64,000 bases of DNA from Metallibacterium scheffleri (GCF_002077135.1 NZ_LDOS01000002.1:124001-188000); one strand, 5' to 3'. Positions 1 to 9,643 are shown, numbered from the stretch's first letter. Program-made: numbers and translations. Notes: a model not told the origin generated them from the letters alone.

Positions 1-83
1 CGCGATACAAGTCGTGTGGCACGCGGCAGCTTGTCCCGGACTATCCAAGCGAGGCGCTCGGCACTATCGTGCGCGCAGACGGC

Positions 84-893
84 ATGGGCGGGCGCAGGCG
101 AGGTGGTGGCGTGGTCGGCTGGAGGGTTTTGCTCGTAGCTTTGGGAGTGGTCGCGCTGGCGGCGTGCGCGCCCGTGCGACAGCGTCCGTCAGTGGCGCCG
201 CGGCCATCATCGCCGGCGATGATCCATTTCCATGGCAGCGCCATGTTCAGCACGCGCATGGCGTTGCCGCCGGGTGCCACGCTCAGTGTCAGCCTGCTGC
301 AAACGAACGCCCGGGGTACGCGCATGCTGGCGCAGGCAGGCGGCATGCCAGCGTCGAATTCGCCGGTGCCATTCTCGTTCGATGTGCCACGCACGCTGCT
401 GCAACCCGGATACGACTATGCACTGAGCGCGAGCATTACCGATGCGCACGGTCGCGCGCTCTGGGTTCAGGCCACGCCCGCGCCGGTCGATCGCACGGTG
501 GCCGATGAGTCGGTAACCCTGTGGCTGGTGCGCGCGGTGGAGCCGCCGCGACCCGCAACCGTGGTCACGGCACCGATCCGTCGCGGACCCGCCTACGTCG
601 TCGCTGAAGGTCGCGAGCCGCAGTGGTCGGCGCGCATCTATGGTCTGGGCGCCACGCGCAGCATGCGCACCTCGATCGGCCATGACGACCCGCTGTTGCA
701 ACGCTATGCCAGGGTCAAGCGGCAGCGCCTGAACTCGGGTGTGGTGGTTTACACCACGGCCGACGGGTTCATCAGTCTGACGATCAGCCCGGGCACCTGC
801 CGCACGCATGGCAGCAAAAAAGTGCTGGCGTGGCGGGCGGTGCTGGAAACCCCCGCAGCCAGCTATCGCGGCTGCGCGCGCGGTTTCCCCTGA
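84..893 (+). CDS. YbaY-type lipoprotein with COG3650-like C-terminal half
   Basis: Predicted outer-membrane lipoprotein of 269 residues from ATG 84; an in-frame GTG at 69 is the alternative start. A hydrophobic stretch ends in the lipobox LAAC with Cys28 as the lipidated residue. Residues about 45-135 resemble the YbaY/YscW pilotin-type beta-sandwich, with the usual 'ALPPGATLSVSLLQ' strand. The C-terminal third contains PQWSARI, an 'ISLTISPGTC' strand and a final YRGCARG, like the small envelope proteins of COG3650. The two-part layout is seen directly; its role in the envelope is not known. It is the first complete gene in the window and lies 56 bp before the FKBP gene. Confidence 0.7.
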   Translation: MGGRRRGGGVVGWRVLLVALGVVALAACAPVRQRPSVAPRPSSPAMIHFHGSAMFSTRMALPPGATLSVSLLQTNARGTRMLAQAGGMPASNSPVPFSFDVPRTLLQPGYDYALSASITDAHGRALWVQATPAPVDRTVADESVTLWLVRAVEPPRPATVVTAPIRRGPAYVVAEGREPQWSARIYGLGATRSMRTSIGHDDPLLQRYARVKRQRLNSGVVVYTTADGFISLTISPGTCRTHGSKKVLAWRAVLETPAASYRGCARGFP

Positions 894-949
894 GCGCCAC
901 GGGCGGTCATCCCCGGCTAGAATCCGCGTTTTGCCCGAGCCCGAATCCC

Positions 950-1444
950 ATGCCGATCGCCAAGGATCACGTCGTCAGCCTGCACTACCGCGTCAGCGAG
1001 GGCAGCCAGCCCATCGAGAGTTCATTCGAGCGCAACGAACCGCTGTACGTGCTGATCGGCCACCAGAACATCATCCCGGGTTTGGAGCAAGCGCTGCTGG
1101 GTCGCGAGGCGGGCGAGCGTTTCAACGTGACCGTGCCGCCCGAGCAGGCCTATGGCCAGCGCCAGGATGGCATGCTCGTGCGCGTGCCGAAAAAATACTT
1201 CGCCCATGCCGGTCAGCTGCGCCCCGGCATGCTGGTGCCGCTGGCGCTGAAGGATGGTGGCCAGGAGTGGGTGACGGTGGTCAAGGTGGGCATGACCACG
1301 GTCGATGTGGATCGCAACCCGCCGATGGCCGGCAAGACGCTGGATTTCGAGGTGGAGATTCTCGCCGTGCGTGATGCCAGTGCCGAGGAAGTCGCGCATC
1401 ACCACGCCCATGGCGCGGAAGGTGGCGCGCACGGCCACGGGTAG
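950..1444 (+). CDS. slyD: FKBP-type peptidyl-prolyl isomerase, SlyD family
   Basis: Cytoplasmic proline isomerase/chaperone of 164 residues starting MPIAKDHVVSLHY at ATG 950. The FKBP halves surround the insert-in-flap segment: 'PLYVLIGHQNIIPGLEQALLG' and 'VPPEQAYGQRQ' are characteristic of SlyD proteins. The C-terminus is histidine-rich (HHHAHGAEGGAHGHG), matching the metal-binding tail known to bind nickel in E. coli SlyD. A -10-like TAGAAT lies at 919-924, giving a short leader. The family is clear; a hydrogenase-nickel role is not implied by the neighbours, since no hydrogenase genes are present. Confidence 0.9.
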   Translation: MPIAKDHVVSLHYRVSEGSQPIESSFERNEPLYVLIGHQNIIPGLEQALLGREAGERFNVTVPPEQAYGQRQDGMLVRVPKKYFAHAGQLRPGMLVPLALKDGGQEWVTVVKVGMTTVDVDRNPPMAGKTLDFEVEILAVRDASAEEVAHHHAHGAEGGAHGHG

Positions 1445-1515
1445 GTGGTCCGTGCATGGTACGGCCGGCGTGCGCATCCATAGCCGACAGCAGGAAGCAG
1501 GAAACAAGGTCGGGT

Positions 1516-1998
1516 TCAGCGCAGCACGCGCTTGCCATACAGGAAATGCCGGCTCCAGTAGGGGTTGTCCAGCGCGTCCAGACGCACCGTGCCGCCGGTA
1601 TCCGGCGCATGCACGAAGCGGTCCTTGCCGACATAGATGCCGACGTGGCTGACGCCGTTGCCATCGGTCTGGAAGAACACCAGATCGCCTGGCGCGAGCT
1701 GCGCGCGGTCCAGACGCGGGTCGGGCAGGCGGCTCATCGCGCGCGAGGTGCGCGGCAAATCCAGGCGCGCTTCGGTGCGGAACACGTAATCGACCAGGCC
1801 GCTGCAATCGAAGCCACCGGCGGGCGTGTTGCCGCCCCAGTGGTACGGCGTACCGACCAGGCTGATGGCGCGAAACAGCACGTTGTTGGCGGCCATCGCC
1901 ATGGTGCTGCCCGGCTGCGGGCGCTGCGGCGCGCTGGCGCAGGCGGTCAGCAGCAACAGCACGAGTGCCGGCAGGATGGGTCGCAACCTTCGCTGCAT
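1516..1998 (-). CDS. NlpC/P60 family lipoprotein (peptidoglycan endopeptidase)
   Basis: Small lipoprotein of 160 residues with a signal peptide ending LLTAC (Cys20), followed by one NlpC/P60 cysteine peptidase domain. The catalytic Cys65 is in FDCSGLVDYVF, His118 in SHVGIYV, and a third polar residue is probably His130. The family cleaves the D-Glu to diaminopimelate linkage in cell-wall stem peptides; E. coli Spr/MepS and NlpC are similar in size and layout. ATG 1998 is chosen because it puts the hydrophobic core directly after MQRRLR; upstream in-frame codons would add an unlikely leader. It is transcribed away from the FKBP gene and towards it in convergent orientation. Confidence 0.88.
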   Translation of the reverse strand: MQRRLRPILPALVLLLLTACASAPQRPQPGSTMAMAANNVLFRAISLVGTPYHWGGNTPAGGFDCSGLVDYVFRTEARLDLPRTSRAMSRLPDPRLDRAQLAPGDLVFFQTDGNGVSHVGIYVGKDRFVHAPDTGGTVRLDALDNPYWSRHFLYGKRVLR

Positions 1999-2066
1999 GG
2001 TCGAGCCTCGCTTGTGCCGCGACGAGGTTAGCGCGGTCGCGCGGCAACGCAAGCCGCGTGGCGTCG

Positions 2067-2621
2067 TTACTGGCGCGCGAGGCTGGCGTGCGCCTTGCCA
2101 TCACGCAACTCGAACGTGAAGGCATACACCAGGCTGAAGGGCCTGGCGCTGCGCGAGCTGATCGTGCGCCCATCCAGCTCGTGTTGCGTGGAGATGACGA
2201 GTGGTGCGAACTGCCATTGTCGCGTGCAGGCCGCGATCGCGGCCATGAATTCGGCGGCATGGTCGATCAGTTGCAATTGCGCAGGTGGATCCGGTTGCAC
2301 GCGCTGCACGCGGCCATCGGCACCGATCACCAGTTGCACCACCAGGGTCACCGGCGCCAACTTCAGTGCCAGCAACGACGGCGGGTACTGTGGATTCTCG
2401 AAGCGCGCCAGCGTTGCGCCGGAGAAGGCTTCGCCGGCGCTGAGCACATAACGCCGCGTGTCCGCACCATGCACCGGTTTGTAGCTGCCGGTGCCGGTGG
2501 GCAGCGGGGACGTGGCACTGGGTGGTGCGCTGGCGCAGCCAGCGAGCAGCAGGCAGGCAAGGGTCGCGCCGCCGCGCACGGCCTGCGGCCAGCACGTTGC
2601 AGTCATCGTGCCAGGATTCAT
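2067..2621 (-). CDS. TonB C-terminal-domain-like lipoprotein
   Basis: A 184-residue lipoprotein (lipobox LLAGC, Cys29) that is last in a three-gene operon. Its start overlaps the stop of the M56/TonB gene by ATGA (2618-2621), so translation is probably coupled. The body has TonB_C-like elements: 'NPQYPPSLLALKLAPVTLVVQLVIGADGRVQRVQ' spacing and a late QWQFAP motif equivalent to the W-F-P of TonB C-terminal domains. It lacks the proline-rich spanning region of true TonB and is anchored by lipid rather than a transmembrane helix. It may act with the M56 sensor, but its partner is unknown. No strong Shine-Dalgarno is visible, consistent with coupling. Confidence 0.7.
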   Translation of the reverse strand: MNPGTMTATCWPQAVRGGATLACLLLAGCASAPPSATSPLPTGTGSYKPVHGADTRRYVLSAGEAFSGATLARFENPQYPPSLLALKLAPVTLVVQLVIGADGRVQRVQPDPPAQLQLIDHAAEFMAAIAACTRQWQFAPLVISTQHELDGRTISSRSARPFSLVYAFTFELRDGKAHASLARQ

Positions 2622-3922
2622 GCAGAGCGCTTTCGGGTGTGTTGAGTCGCAGGAGTTTGCTCCGCGTAGATCAGAAATTGGATGGGCACTTCGATCCATG
2701 CCGCAACCGGCTTGCCATTCCGGGTCGCAGGCTTGAAATGCCACTTGGCAGCCGCCTGCAGCGATGCGTTGACCAGGTTTTGCGCTGGCTGCGGGCCGGG
2801 CTTGTGTACTTGCTTGATGGACAGCGGCATGCCCTGTGTGCCGACCAGAACGGCCAGATAGACCGTGCCCTGCTCGTGCTTTTTGACTGCGTCGATGGGG
2901 TAACGCGGCGGCAACTTGTCGTTGACGCTGATGTCTTGCGTGGGTGGATTCATGCCGGCCACGGTGCGTGTGGCGATCGGCACGGCGCTGTGCGCGGCCA
3001 GCACCGCGCCGCCGAGCAGAATCAGAATGAGGGTTGTTCCAGCAGCGCGCCGCCGAGCAGAACGACGGGTTTGTGCAAGCATGGCGATGCGCTCCTTGAG
3101 TTGGCGTGGGTGCGAGACGCCGCTGCCGAGCGGCAGCGGCAGGGTGGATGCGGCCTGCAGCAGGGTGCCGGCGTAACTGCGCAATGCCGGGGGCTGCCGC
3201 GAGGCGAACAGGCGCGCATCGCAGGCCACCTCCTGGTCCAGGGCGAAGGTGCGCTGCGCCCATGGGCGCAGCGGATGCCACCAGAACAGTGCGCCGAGCA
3301 GGGCGGCCAGCAGATTCCACCAAGCATCGCCCTGCGCGCGATGGCACAACTCGTGGTGCAGGATCTGCCACCGTTGCGTGGCATCGAAGCGCCGTTCGAA
3401 ATCCGGCGGCAGCAACAACAGAGGGCGCGGCGCCCACAGCAGCGCCGGGCCAGCCGGGTGGCGGCGGATGTCCAGACGTGCGTGCCGGCCCTCGACACCA
3501 TGCCGCGCCAGCGTGTCGCCGGGGAGCACGCGCAGCGCCAGACGCAGGGCGGCGTAGCGGCCCAGCAACACGAGCAGCGCGCAGGCGGAACCGAACAGCC
3601 ACAGGCCGACCAGCAGCGTGCCGATCCAATCGGGCAGCAGCGAGGCCACCGGCGCGGTCGTGCCCGATCCCGCGTGCGCGAGCACGATGACGGATCGAGT
3701 CAGCGCCGGCCAGCGCAGCGGCGCCAGCGGCCACAAGTTTGCCGCGAGGCTGGCCAGCATCGCGACTGGCGGCAACAGCCACAGCGCGTAGGCGCAGCGC
3801 GGACCCGCCAGCGCGCGCAGCGGACGGCGCAGCGCCAGCACGGCGAGCAGGCTGGTGGTGAACCATGCGGCCAGCGCGGGCGTGGCCAGCAGCAGCGCGT
3901 GCGGCAGCATGTCGGCGCTCAT
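2618..3922 (-). CDS. M56 (BlaR1-type) membrane metallopeptidase fused to a TonB C-terminal domain
   Basis: A 434-residue inner-membrane protein. Several hydrophobic helices in the first 130 residues precede a zinc-peptidase motif HELCH at 190-194, followed by 'FALDQEVACDARLFA', the third-ligand region typical of peptidase M56. A later transmembrane helix ('TTLILILLGGAVLAAH') leads to a periplasmic TonB_C domain with PRYPIDA and KWHFKPA. M56 proteins such as BlaR1/MecR1 are sensor-proteases that inactivate a BlaI repressor. Here the sensor is a TonB-like domain rather than a penicillin-binding domain, so the signal is probably not a beta-lactam. The start overlaps the regulator stop (ATGA, 3919-3922). 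Confidence 0.85.
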   Translation of the reverse strand: MSADMLPHALLLATPALAAWFTTSLLAVLALRRPLRALAGPRCAYALWLLPPVAMLASLAANLWPLAPLRWPALTRSVIVLAHAGSGTTAPVASLLPDWIGTLLVGLWLFGSACALLVLLGRYAALRLALRVLPGDTLARHGVEGRHARLDIRRHPAGPALLWAPRPLLLLPPDFERRFDATQRWQILHHELCHRAQGDAWWNLLAALLGALFWWHPLRPWAQRTFALDQEVACDARLFASRQPPALRSYAGTLLQAASTLPLPLGSGVSHPRQLKERIAMLAQTRRSARRRAAGTTLILILLGGAVLAAHSAVPIATRTVAGMNPPTQDISVNDKLPPRYPIDAVKKHEQGTVYLAVLVGTQGMPLSIKQVHKPGPQPAQNLVNASLQAAAKWHFKPATRNGKPVAAWIEVPIQFLIYAEQTPATQHTRKRSA

Positions 3923-4320
3923 GAGCGTTTGCTCCGGCGTGTGGATTTCGCGGGGCCTTCGGCTTCGATCGCGTCCAGCAGGGCGCGGATCTCGGCGATG
4001 TCCTTGCCGCTGAGTGCGCCGCTGCGGCTGAAGTGCGCCAGCAGGGGCGGCAGGCGCCCGCCGAACAGGCGCTGCAGCAGACCGCCGGCTTCGTCGTCCA
4101 CCCAGGCATCGCGGTCCTTGCGCGCGGTGTAGATGTAGCGGCGGCCGTCGCGCTCGACCGCGACCATGCTCTTGTCGCGCAGGCGCGCGAGCAGGGTCTT
4201 CACCGTGGTCGGGCTCCAGCCGGAACGCTCGGCGAGGTGCGCGATGACCTGCTCGGCAGTGCTGGGGCCGAGCTCCCAGAGCGATTCCATGACACGGCTT
4301 TCGGCGGGCGTGATCGACAT
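3919..4320 (-). CDS. BlaI/MecI/CopY family transcriptional repressor
   Basis: A 133-residue winged-helix repressor with the family sequence 'SITPAESRVMESLWELGPSTAEQVI' and recognition-helix region 'WSPTTVKTLLARL'. The C-terminal half is the dimerisation and cleavage part. In this family an M56 protease cleaves or releases the repressor from inverted TACA/TGTA-type operators. It is the first gene of the three-gene operon, overlapping the M56 gene by 4 bp. The upstream DNA contains three alternating half sites (see 4340-4365), so it most likely controls its own operon. The inducing signal cannot be read from the sequence. Confidence 0.9.
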   Translation of the reverse strand: MSITPAESRVMESLWELGPSTAEQVIAHLAERSGWSPTTVKTLLARLRDKSMVAVERDGRRYIYTARKDRDAWVDDEAGGLLQRLFGGRLPPLLAHFSRSGALSGKDIAEIRALLDAIEAEGPAKSTRRSKRS

Positions 4321-4339
4321 GGCGCATCCAACGACAGAT

Positions 4340-4365
4340 GTAGTCGATATGACTACGCCTGTAGT
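4340..4365. promoter_or_regulatory. probable BlaI-family operator, three alternating half sites
   Basis: A perfect inverted repeat GTAGTC-N5-GACTAC (4340-4356) is followed by a further GTAGT (4361-4365) that pairs with ACTAC (4352-4356). TGTAGT/ACTACA cores are typical of BlaI/MecI operators. It lies 20-45 bp upstream of the repressor start codon, where repression of the operon would be expected. Seen in sequence; binding is inferred. Confidence 0.65.
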
Positions 4366-4430
4366 TGTCGCGTGTCAAGAGGTATCGCCGCGCACGCCGC
4401 ACGCACGACCCCGGCACGCTTTGCGCGCAG

Positions 4431-4751
4431 TCAGCCGGCTGCGGCGAGGCCGTCTTCTTCGCGGGCGAGCCTGCGTTCGAAGTCCAGCGAACGTTGCAGT
4501 GCCGCGGCGCGCAGCACTGGCGAGATCGGCTGGCCTTGGCACAAGTCCGCGAACAAGGCCTGATGGTGGCTGGTGAAACCGGGGTCGGCCTGCGCTTCGG
4601 CAAGCGCGATGATCAGCGTAGCCAGCCAGCCGCTGTCGGGATTGCGCAAAGCCAGAAGCATTTCGGAGGTGGCGGCCATGGCGGCATTCTCGGGGGTGAT
4701 GTGTGGAACGAGTGACATGAGTGAATCTGAAGCAGATTCCATGCCATACAT
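4431..4751 (-). CDS. hypothetical protein, helical, 106 residues
   Basis: An open frame of 106 codons with no stop and a plausible protein composition: 'VPHITPENAAMAATSEMLLALRNPDSGWLATLIIALAEAQ'. It is predicted helical and soluble, without a signal peptide, and I do not recognise a family. Starts at 4751 (MYGMES), 4742 (MESASD) or 4715 (MSLVPH) are possible and no Shine-Dalgarno decides between them. The upstream region 4752-4800 is AT-richer than its surroundings and could hold a promoter shared with the divergent dadA-like gene. Moderate confidence that it is a real gene. Confidence 0.5.
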   Translation of the reverse strand: MYGMESASDSLMSLVPHITPENAAMAATSEMLLALRNPDSGWLATLIIALAEAQADPGFTSHHQALFADLCQGQPISPVLRAAALQRSLDFERRLAREEDGLAAAG

Positions 4752-4918
4752 TTACACATTGCGGAAACAATGATTTACGAATGCTTCTGCACGTCACTTT
4801 TCGCGATGATGCCTGTGCGGCGCGTCACATCGCGACGCGCATGCGACCTTGCGCGGCAACTTGTCGTTGCGTTGAAAACGCCGCGCCGCGCAACGACCTG
4901 ATGCACATGGCGCTGGCC

Positions 4919-4930
4919 TACAATGCCTGC
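4919..4930 (+). promoter_or_regulatory. -10-like TACAAT 6 nt upstream of ATG (leaderless start)
   Basis: TACAAT (4919-4924) plus 6 nt precedes ATG 4931. The usual spacing from -10 to the transcription start would put +1 on the A of the ATG. The same spacing recurs at four other ATGs in the window (9644, 47946, 56962, 59004). No convincing -35 is visible. Confidence 0.5.
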
Positions 4931-6184
4931 ATGAGCAGCAAAAACGATGTGCTGATCCTGGGTGCGGGCGTGATCGGTTTGGCCTGCGCGCTGCAGTTGT
5001 TGCGCGATGGCGCCCAAGTCACCGTGATCGAGCAAACCGCGCCGGGCGCCGGCGCCTCGCACGGCAATTGCGGCACCATCACGCCCAGCCACGCGCCACC
5101 GCTGACCGCGCCGGGGGTGGTGCTGCGCGCGCTGCGCTCGTTGCTGCGCGCGGACGCGCCCTTGCGTATCAGTCCCATGCCGGACTTGGCGCGCTGGCGC
5201 TGGTTGTTTGGCCTGGCGCGGCAGGCACGGCCTGCCGCGTTCTGGCACGCCGCGCAGGCGCGCGCCGCGCTGCTGCAGCGCGCGCGTGAACTGCTGCCGC
5301 AGATGCTCGCGCGCGAAGGCATCGACGCCGGCTGGAGCGAGCAGGGCCTGTTGCTGGTATTCCGCGATGCGCGTGCGCTGGCGGCCGAGCAGCATGATGT
5401 GGAGGTGCTGCAGCGCCTGCGAATTCCGGTACGCGTGCTGCAGGGCGCCGAGGTCGAGGCGCGCGAACCGGCGCTACGTCCCGGCGTGGCCGGTGCCATC
5501 GAGCACACGGGGGATGCCATGCTGCGCCCGGAGCGGCTGGTCGCGGGTCTGGCGGCGCGCGTACAGGCACTGGGCGGCGTGATCGAATCCGGCGCGCGCA
5601 TCGAAGGCTTCGATACGGGCGCTGCGCGCATCACCACGGTGCACACCACGCGCGGCAGTTTCCGCGCTGCGCAGGTGTTGCTGGCGCTGGGCGCGTGGTC
5701 GCCGCTGCTGGCGCGACGCCTGGGTTTGCACATACCGGTGCAGCCCGGCAAGGGCTATTCGATGACCTGGGACGCACAGCCCGGCGCGCCGCGCACGCCG
5801 CTGGTGCTGAAGGAGCGCAGCGTGTGCGTCACCGCCTGGCAGGATGGTTTCCGTCTGGGCAGCACGATGGAATTTTCCGGCTGGTCCGGTGGACTCAACC
5901 CGGTGCGTCTGGCCGCCTTGCAGCGTGCCGCGGGTGAATATCTGCGTGCGCCGCCGCGCACGCCGGCACGCGAGCAGTGGTGGGGTTGGCGGCCGATGAG
6001 TCGCGACGAGGTGCCGCTGATCGGCCCCAGCACGCGCTGGCGCAACCTGTGGCTGGCCACCGGCCACGGCATGCTGGGCGTGAGCATGGCCGCGGCCACC
6101 GCCGAGCTGATCGCGCAATTGCTGGATGCGCGCGCGCCGACGCTCGATGCCGCGCTGTATGCGCCGGCACGCTTCGGTTTGTGA
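4931..6184 (+). CDS. FAD-dependent D-amino acid dehydrogenase-like oxidoreductase (DadA family)
   Basis: A 417-residue DAO/DadA-type flavoprotein. The N-terminus has the FAD-binding motif GAGVIG (11-16) and the acidic end of the second strand (VIEQ), with the SHGNCG segment typical of DadA. The C-terminal 'GWRPMSRDEVPLIGPSTRW...LATGHGMLG' is the family's signature for the flavin-substrate region. DadA enzymes oxidise D-amino acids to 2-oxo acids and ammonia, passing electrons to quinone. An alr gene lies elsewhere in the window, but no dadX is adjacent. ATG 4931 is preferred over the upstream in-frame ATGs because TACAAT at 4919-4924 lies 6 nt before it, suggesting a leaderless message. Confidence 0.85.
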   Translation: MSSKNDVLILGAGVIGLACALQLLRDGAQVTVIEQTAPGAGASHGNCGTITPSHAPPLTAPGVVLRALRSLLRADAPLRISPMPDLARWRWLFGLARQARPAAFWHAAQARAALLQRARELLPQMLAREGIDAGWSEQGLLLVFRDARALAAEQHDVEVLQRLRIPVRVLQGAEVEAREPALRPGVAGAIEHTGDAMLRPERLVAGLAARVQALGGVIESGARIEGFDTGAARITTVHTTRGSFRAAQVLLALGAWSPLLARRLGLHIPVQPGKGYSMTWDAQPGAPRTPLVLKERSVCVTAWQDGFRLGSTMEFSGWSGGLNPVRLAALQRAAGEYLRAPPRTPAREQWWGWRPMSRDEVPLIGPSTRWRNLWLATGHGMLGVSMAAATAELIAQLLDARAPTLDAALYAPARFGL

Positions 6185-6270
6185 GGCGTGCGCCCGCGCT
6201 GCGGCATTCCGACGGCGTCGCGCGCAAGCTGATCGGACTAGGATGGCGTTGCAATCACTGGAGAACGACC

Positions 6271-6480
6271 ATGCAACTCAACGTAGGCAGTCTGGACCGC
6301 ATCATCCGTATCGCCGTCGGCATCGCGTTGCTGGCGCTGATTTTCATTCTGCCGGGCAAGGAGCGTTGGTGGGGTCTGATCGGTTTGCTGCCGCTGGGCA
6401 CAGGCCTGTTCGGATTTTGTCCCGCGTACACGCTGTTCGGTCTCAATACCTGCCCGATGAAGGCGCGCGCCAAGTCCTGA
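6271..6480 (+). CDS. DUF2892 (YgaP-type) small inner-membrane protein
   Basis: A 69-residue protein with two hydrophobic segments (about 12-28 and 35-52) joined by a short loop, ending 'GFCPAYTLFGLNTCPM'. The opening 'MQLNVGSLDRIIRIAVGIALL' and the CPAYxLFGxxTC motif are the hallmark of DUF2892, also found as the membrane part of YgaP rhodanese. The two cysteines may be functional, but their role is not established. A GGAG Shine-Dalgarno (6260-6263) precedes ATG 6271. It lies 87 bp after the dadA-like gene and may be cotranscribed. Confidence 0.85.
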   Translation: MQLNVGSLDRIIRIAVGIALLALIFILPGKERWWGLIGLLPLGTGLFGFCPAYTLFGLNTCPMKARAKS

Positions 6481-6520
6481 TCGAGGCTGCGGCCGCCATG
6501 GTTTTCACGGAGGCATGGCC

Positions 6521-7306
6521 ATGAGCGATTTCAGCCTGCATCGCGGCAGCGCGCCCTTGCTGGTGAGCCTGCCGCACAATGGCATCGAGTTGCCGCCCGC
6601 GATCGCGGCCACGTTCACGCCCGCAGCGCTGCGCGTGGCCGACACTGACTGGCACATGGCGCATCTGTACGGGTTCGCGCTGGAGCTGGGCGCCAGCGTG
6701 CTGGTGCCGCGCTGGTCGCGCTACGTGGTCGATCTGAACCGTGCGCCGGATGGCGCGGCGCTGTATCCGGGGCGCGTCGAGACCACGTTGTGCCCGACCG
6801 AAACTTTCGCCGGCGTGGCGATCTACCAGCCCGGCGCCGCCCCCGACAAGTTCGTCGTCGCACAGCGCCGCGCGCGTTACTGGCAGCCGTATCACGACGC
6901 GTTGCGCGACGAACTGGCGCGGCTGCGCGCGCGGTTCCCGCGCGTGCTGCTGTGGGACGGTCACTCGATCCGCGGACGCGTACCGCGTCTGTTCGATGGC
7001 GAGTTGCCGGAGCTGAATCTGGGCAGCGCGGACGGCCTCAGTTGCGATCCGCAGGTGCAGCGCGCGATCGACCACGTGCTGGCCGCGCAGCACGGCTACA
7101 GCTACGTCATCAACGGGCGTTTCAAGGGCGGCTACATCACCCGTCACTACGGCCAGCCGCAGCTGGGCGTGCATGCGCTGCAGATGGAACTGGCGCAACG
7201 CACCTACATGGACGAGGACAGCTTCGCCTGGGACGGCGCGCGCGCCACACGCTTGCAAAGCCTGCTGCGCACGCTGCTGCAGGCCGGGCTGGCTGCGGTC
7301 ACCTGA
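6521..7306 (+). CDS. hutG: N-formylglutamate deformylase
   Basis: A 261-residue N-formylglutamate amidohydrolase, which releases formate from N-formyl-L-glutamate in the last step of the five-step histidine-degradation pathway. Family motifs are 'LLVSLPHNGIELP', 'ADTDWHMAHLYGFA', 'VDLNRAPDG', 'LWDGHSIRG' and 'NGRFKGGYITRHYG', with the His and Asp metal ligands in place. GGAGG at 6509-6513 is 7 nt from ATG 6521 but only 1 nt from the in-frame ATG 6515, so 6521 is chosen. No other hut gene is in the window, so it may serve another formylated substrate or an unlinked hut operon. Confidence 0.9.
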   Translation: MSDFSLHRGSAPLLVSLPHNGIELPPAIAATFTPAALRVADTDWHMAHLYGFALELGASVLVPRWSRYVVDLNRAPDGAALYPGRVETTLCPTETFAGVAIYQPGAAPDKFVVAQRRARYWQPYHDALRDELARLRARFPRVLLWDGHSIRGRVPRLFDGELPELNLGSADGLSCDPQVQRAIDHVLAAQHGYSYVINGRFKGGYITRHYGQPQLGVHALQMELAQRTYMDEDSFAWDGARATRLQSLLRTLLQAGLAAVT

Positions 7307-7387
7307 ATTCATGGCCCAGGTCATGGCATGTTGCTGCATGGCGCACTCGACTCATGTCGGTCGGGTTGCGACATCTCGATCAGGTCG

Positions 7388-7447
7388 TGACTGCGGGCAC
7401 GGGGTCGCCCGATGCACGATATTGCCGACCAGTCGTGCCCGCGGTCA
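7388..7447. terminator. 14-bp imperfect inverted repeat between convergent genes
   Basis: TGACTGCGGGCACG (7388-7401) and CGTGCCCGCGGTCA (7434-7447) pair with one mismatch across a 32-nt loop. It sits between convergent hutG and can and overlaps the can stop codon. It could be a bidirectional transcription barrier, but the loop is long and there is no U tract, so the terminator call is tentative. Confidence 0.35.
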
Positions 7448-8110
7448 GCGTGTGAAATCCAGTGGCCGCGTCAACCGCGCCAGCGCTTGGGCCTGCGCCT
7501 CGACGAGCGCCGCGGGGCTTTCCACGCGCATGCCCAGCGGGCGGATCTGGCCGTCGAACAGGCTGTAAATCCACGCGTGCACCGCCAGCTTCTGACCACG
7601 TGCCCAGGCGTCCTGCACCACCGTGGTCAGGCATACGTTGGCGGCCTGTTCGATCACGTTGAGTTCGCACAGGCGCGCGTGACGCAGACTGTCCAGGTCG
7701 ACCTCGTCGAGCATGGCGCGGTGCTTCAGCATGACGTCGCCGACATGCCGCAGCCAGTTGTCGACCAGGCCCATGCGCCGCTGTTCCAGCACCGCCTGCA
7801 CGCCGCCGCAGCCATAGTGGCCGACCACCAGGATGTGCTTGACCTTGAGCACATCGACCGCGAACTGGATGGTGCTGAGGCAATTCAGATCGCCGTGCGC
7901 CACGACGTTGGCGACATTGCGGTGCACGAACACCTCGCCCGGCGGCAGGCCGATGATCTCGTTGGCCGGAACGCGGCTGTCGGCGCAGCCGATCCACAGG
8001 TATTGCGGCGCCTGCTGGCGCGAGAGGCGCTTGAAGAAGTCGGGGTCGCGCTCGCGCAGCGAGTGGGCCCAGGTGCGGTTGTTGGCAAGAAGTTCGGCGA
8101 TTTCAGGCAT
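7445..8110 (-). CDS. can: beta-class carbonic anhydrase
   Basis: A 221-residue zinc enzyme for reversible hydration of CO2 to bicarbonate. The zinc ligands are visible as Cys42 (CADSRVP, with Asp44 and Arg46), His98 and Cys101 in 'VVGHYGCGG'. Length and sequence ('LWIGCADSRVPANEIIGLPPGEVFVHRNVANVV') fit the E. coli Can type. ATG 8110 gives the family's usual N-terminus. It lies 49 bp downstream of asnS on the same strand and is probably cotranscribed with it. Confidence 0.95.
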   Translation of the reverse strand: MPEIAELLANNRTWAHSLRERDPDFFKRLSRQQAPQYLWIGCADSRVPANEIIGLPPGEVFVHRNVANVVAHGDLNCLSTIQFAVDVLKVKHILVVGHYGCGGVQAVLEQRRMGLVDNWLRHVGDVMLKHRAMLDEVDLDSLRHARLCELNVIEQAANVCLTTVVQDAWARGQKLAVHAWIYSLFDGQIRPLGMRVESPAALVEAQAQALARLTRPLDFTR

Positions 8111-8159
8111 GCGTACAGGATAACCCAGAGTGCCAAAACGCCCCGTATCCGGAGCCTGT

Positions 8160-9557
<1,398 letters not shown>

Positions 9558-9631
9558 TGCCGTTCACTCCCCGGGCGCATGCGCGCGCCTGTGGCCAAAA
9601 CCCGGATCGTACCCGAGCCTCGCGTGCGCGC

Positions 9632-9643
9632 TAAACTGCGCAC
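9632..9643 (+). promoter_or_regulatory. -10-like TAAACT 6 nt upstream of ATG (leaderless start)
   Basis: TAAACT (9632-9637) is followed by exactly 6 nt and then ATG 9644, so transcription probably starts on the initiation codon. No Shine-Dalgarno is present. The geometry matches the sites before 4931, 47946, 56962 and 59004. Confidence 0.55.

Noticed and set aside
1022-2260. Long minus-strand frame across the FKBP and NlpC genes
   Set aside because: Shadow of two recognised genes in other frames; low-complexity Arg/Ala-rich translation.
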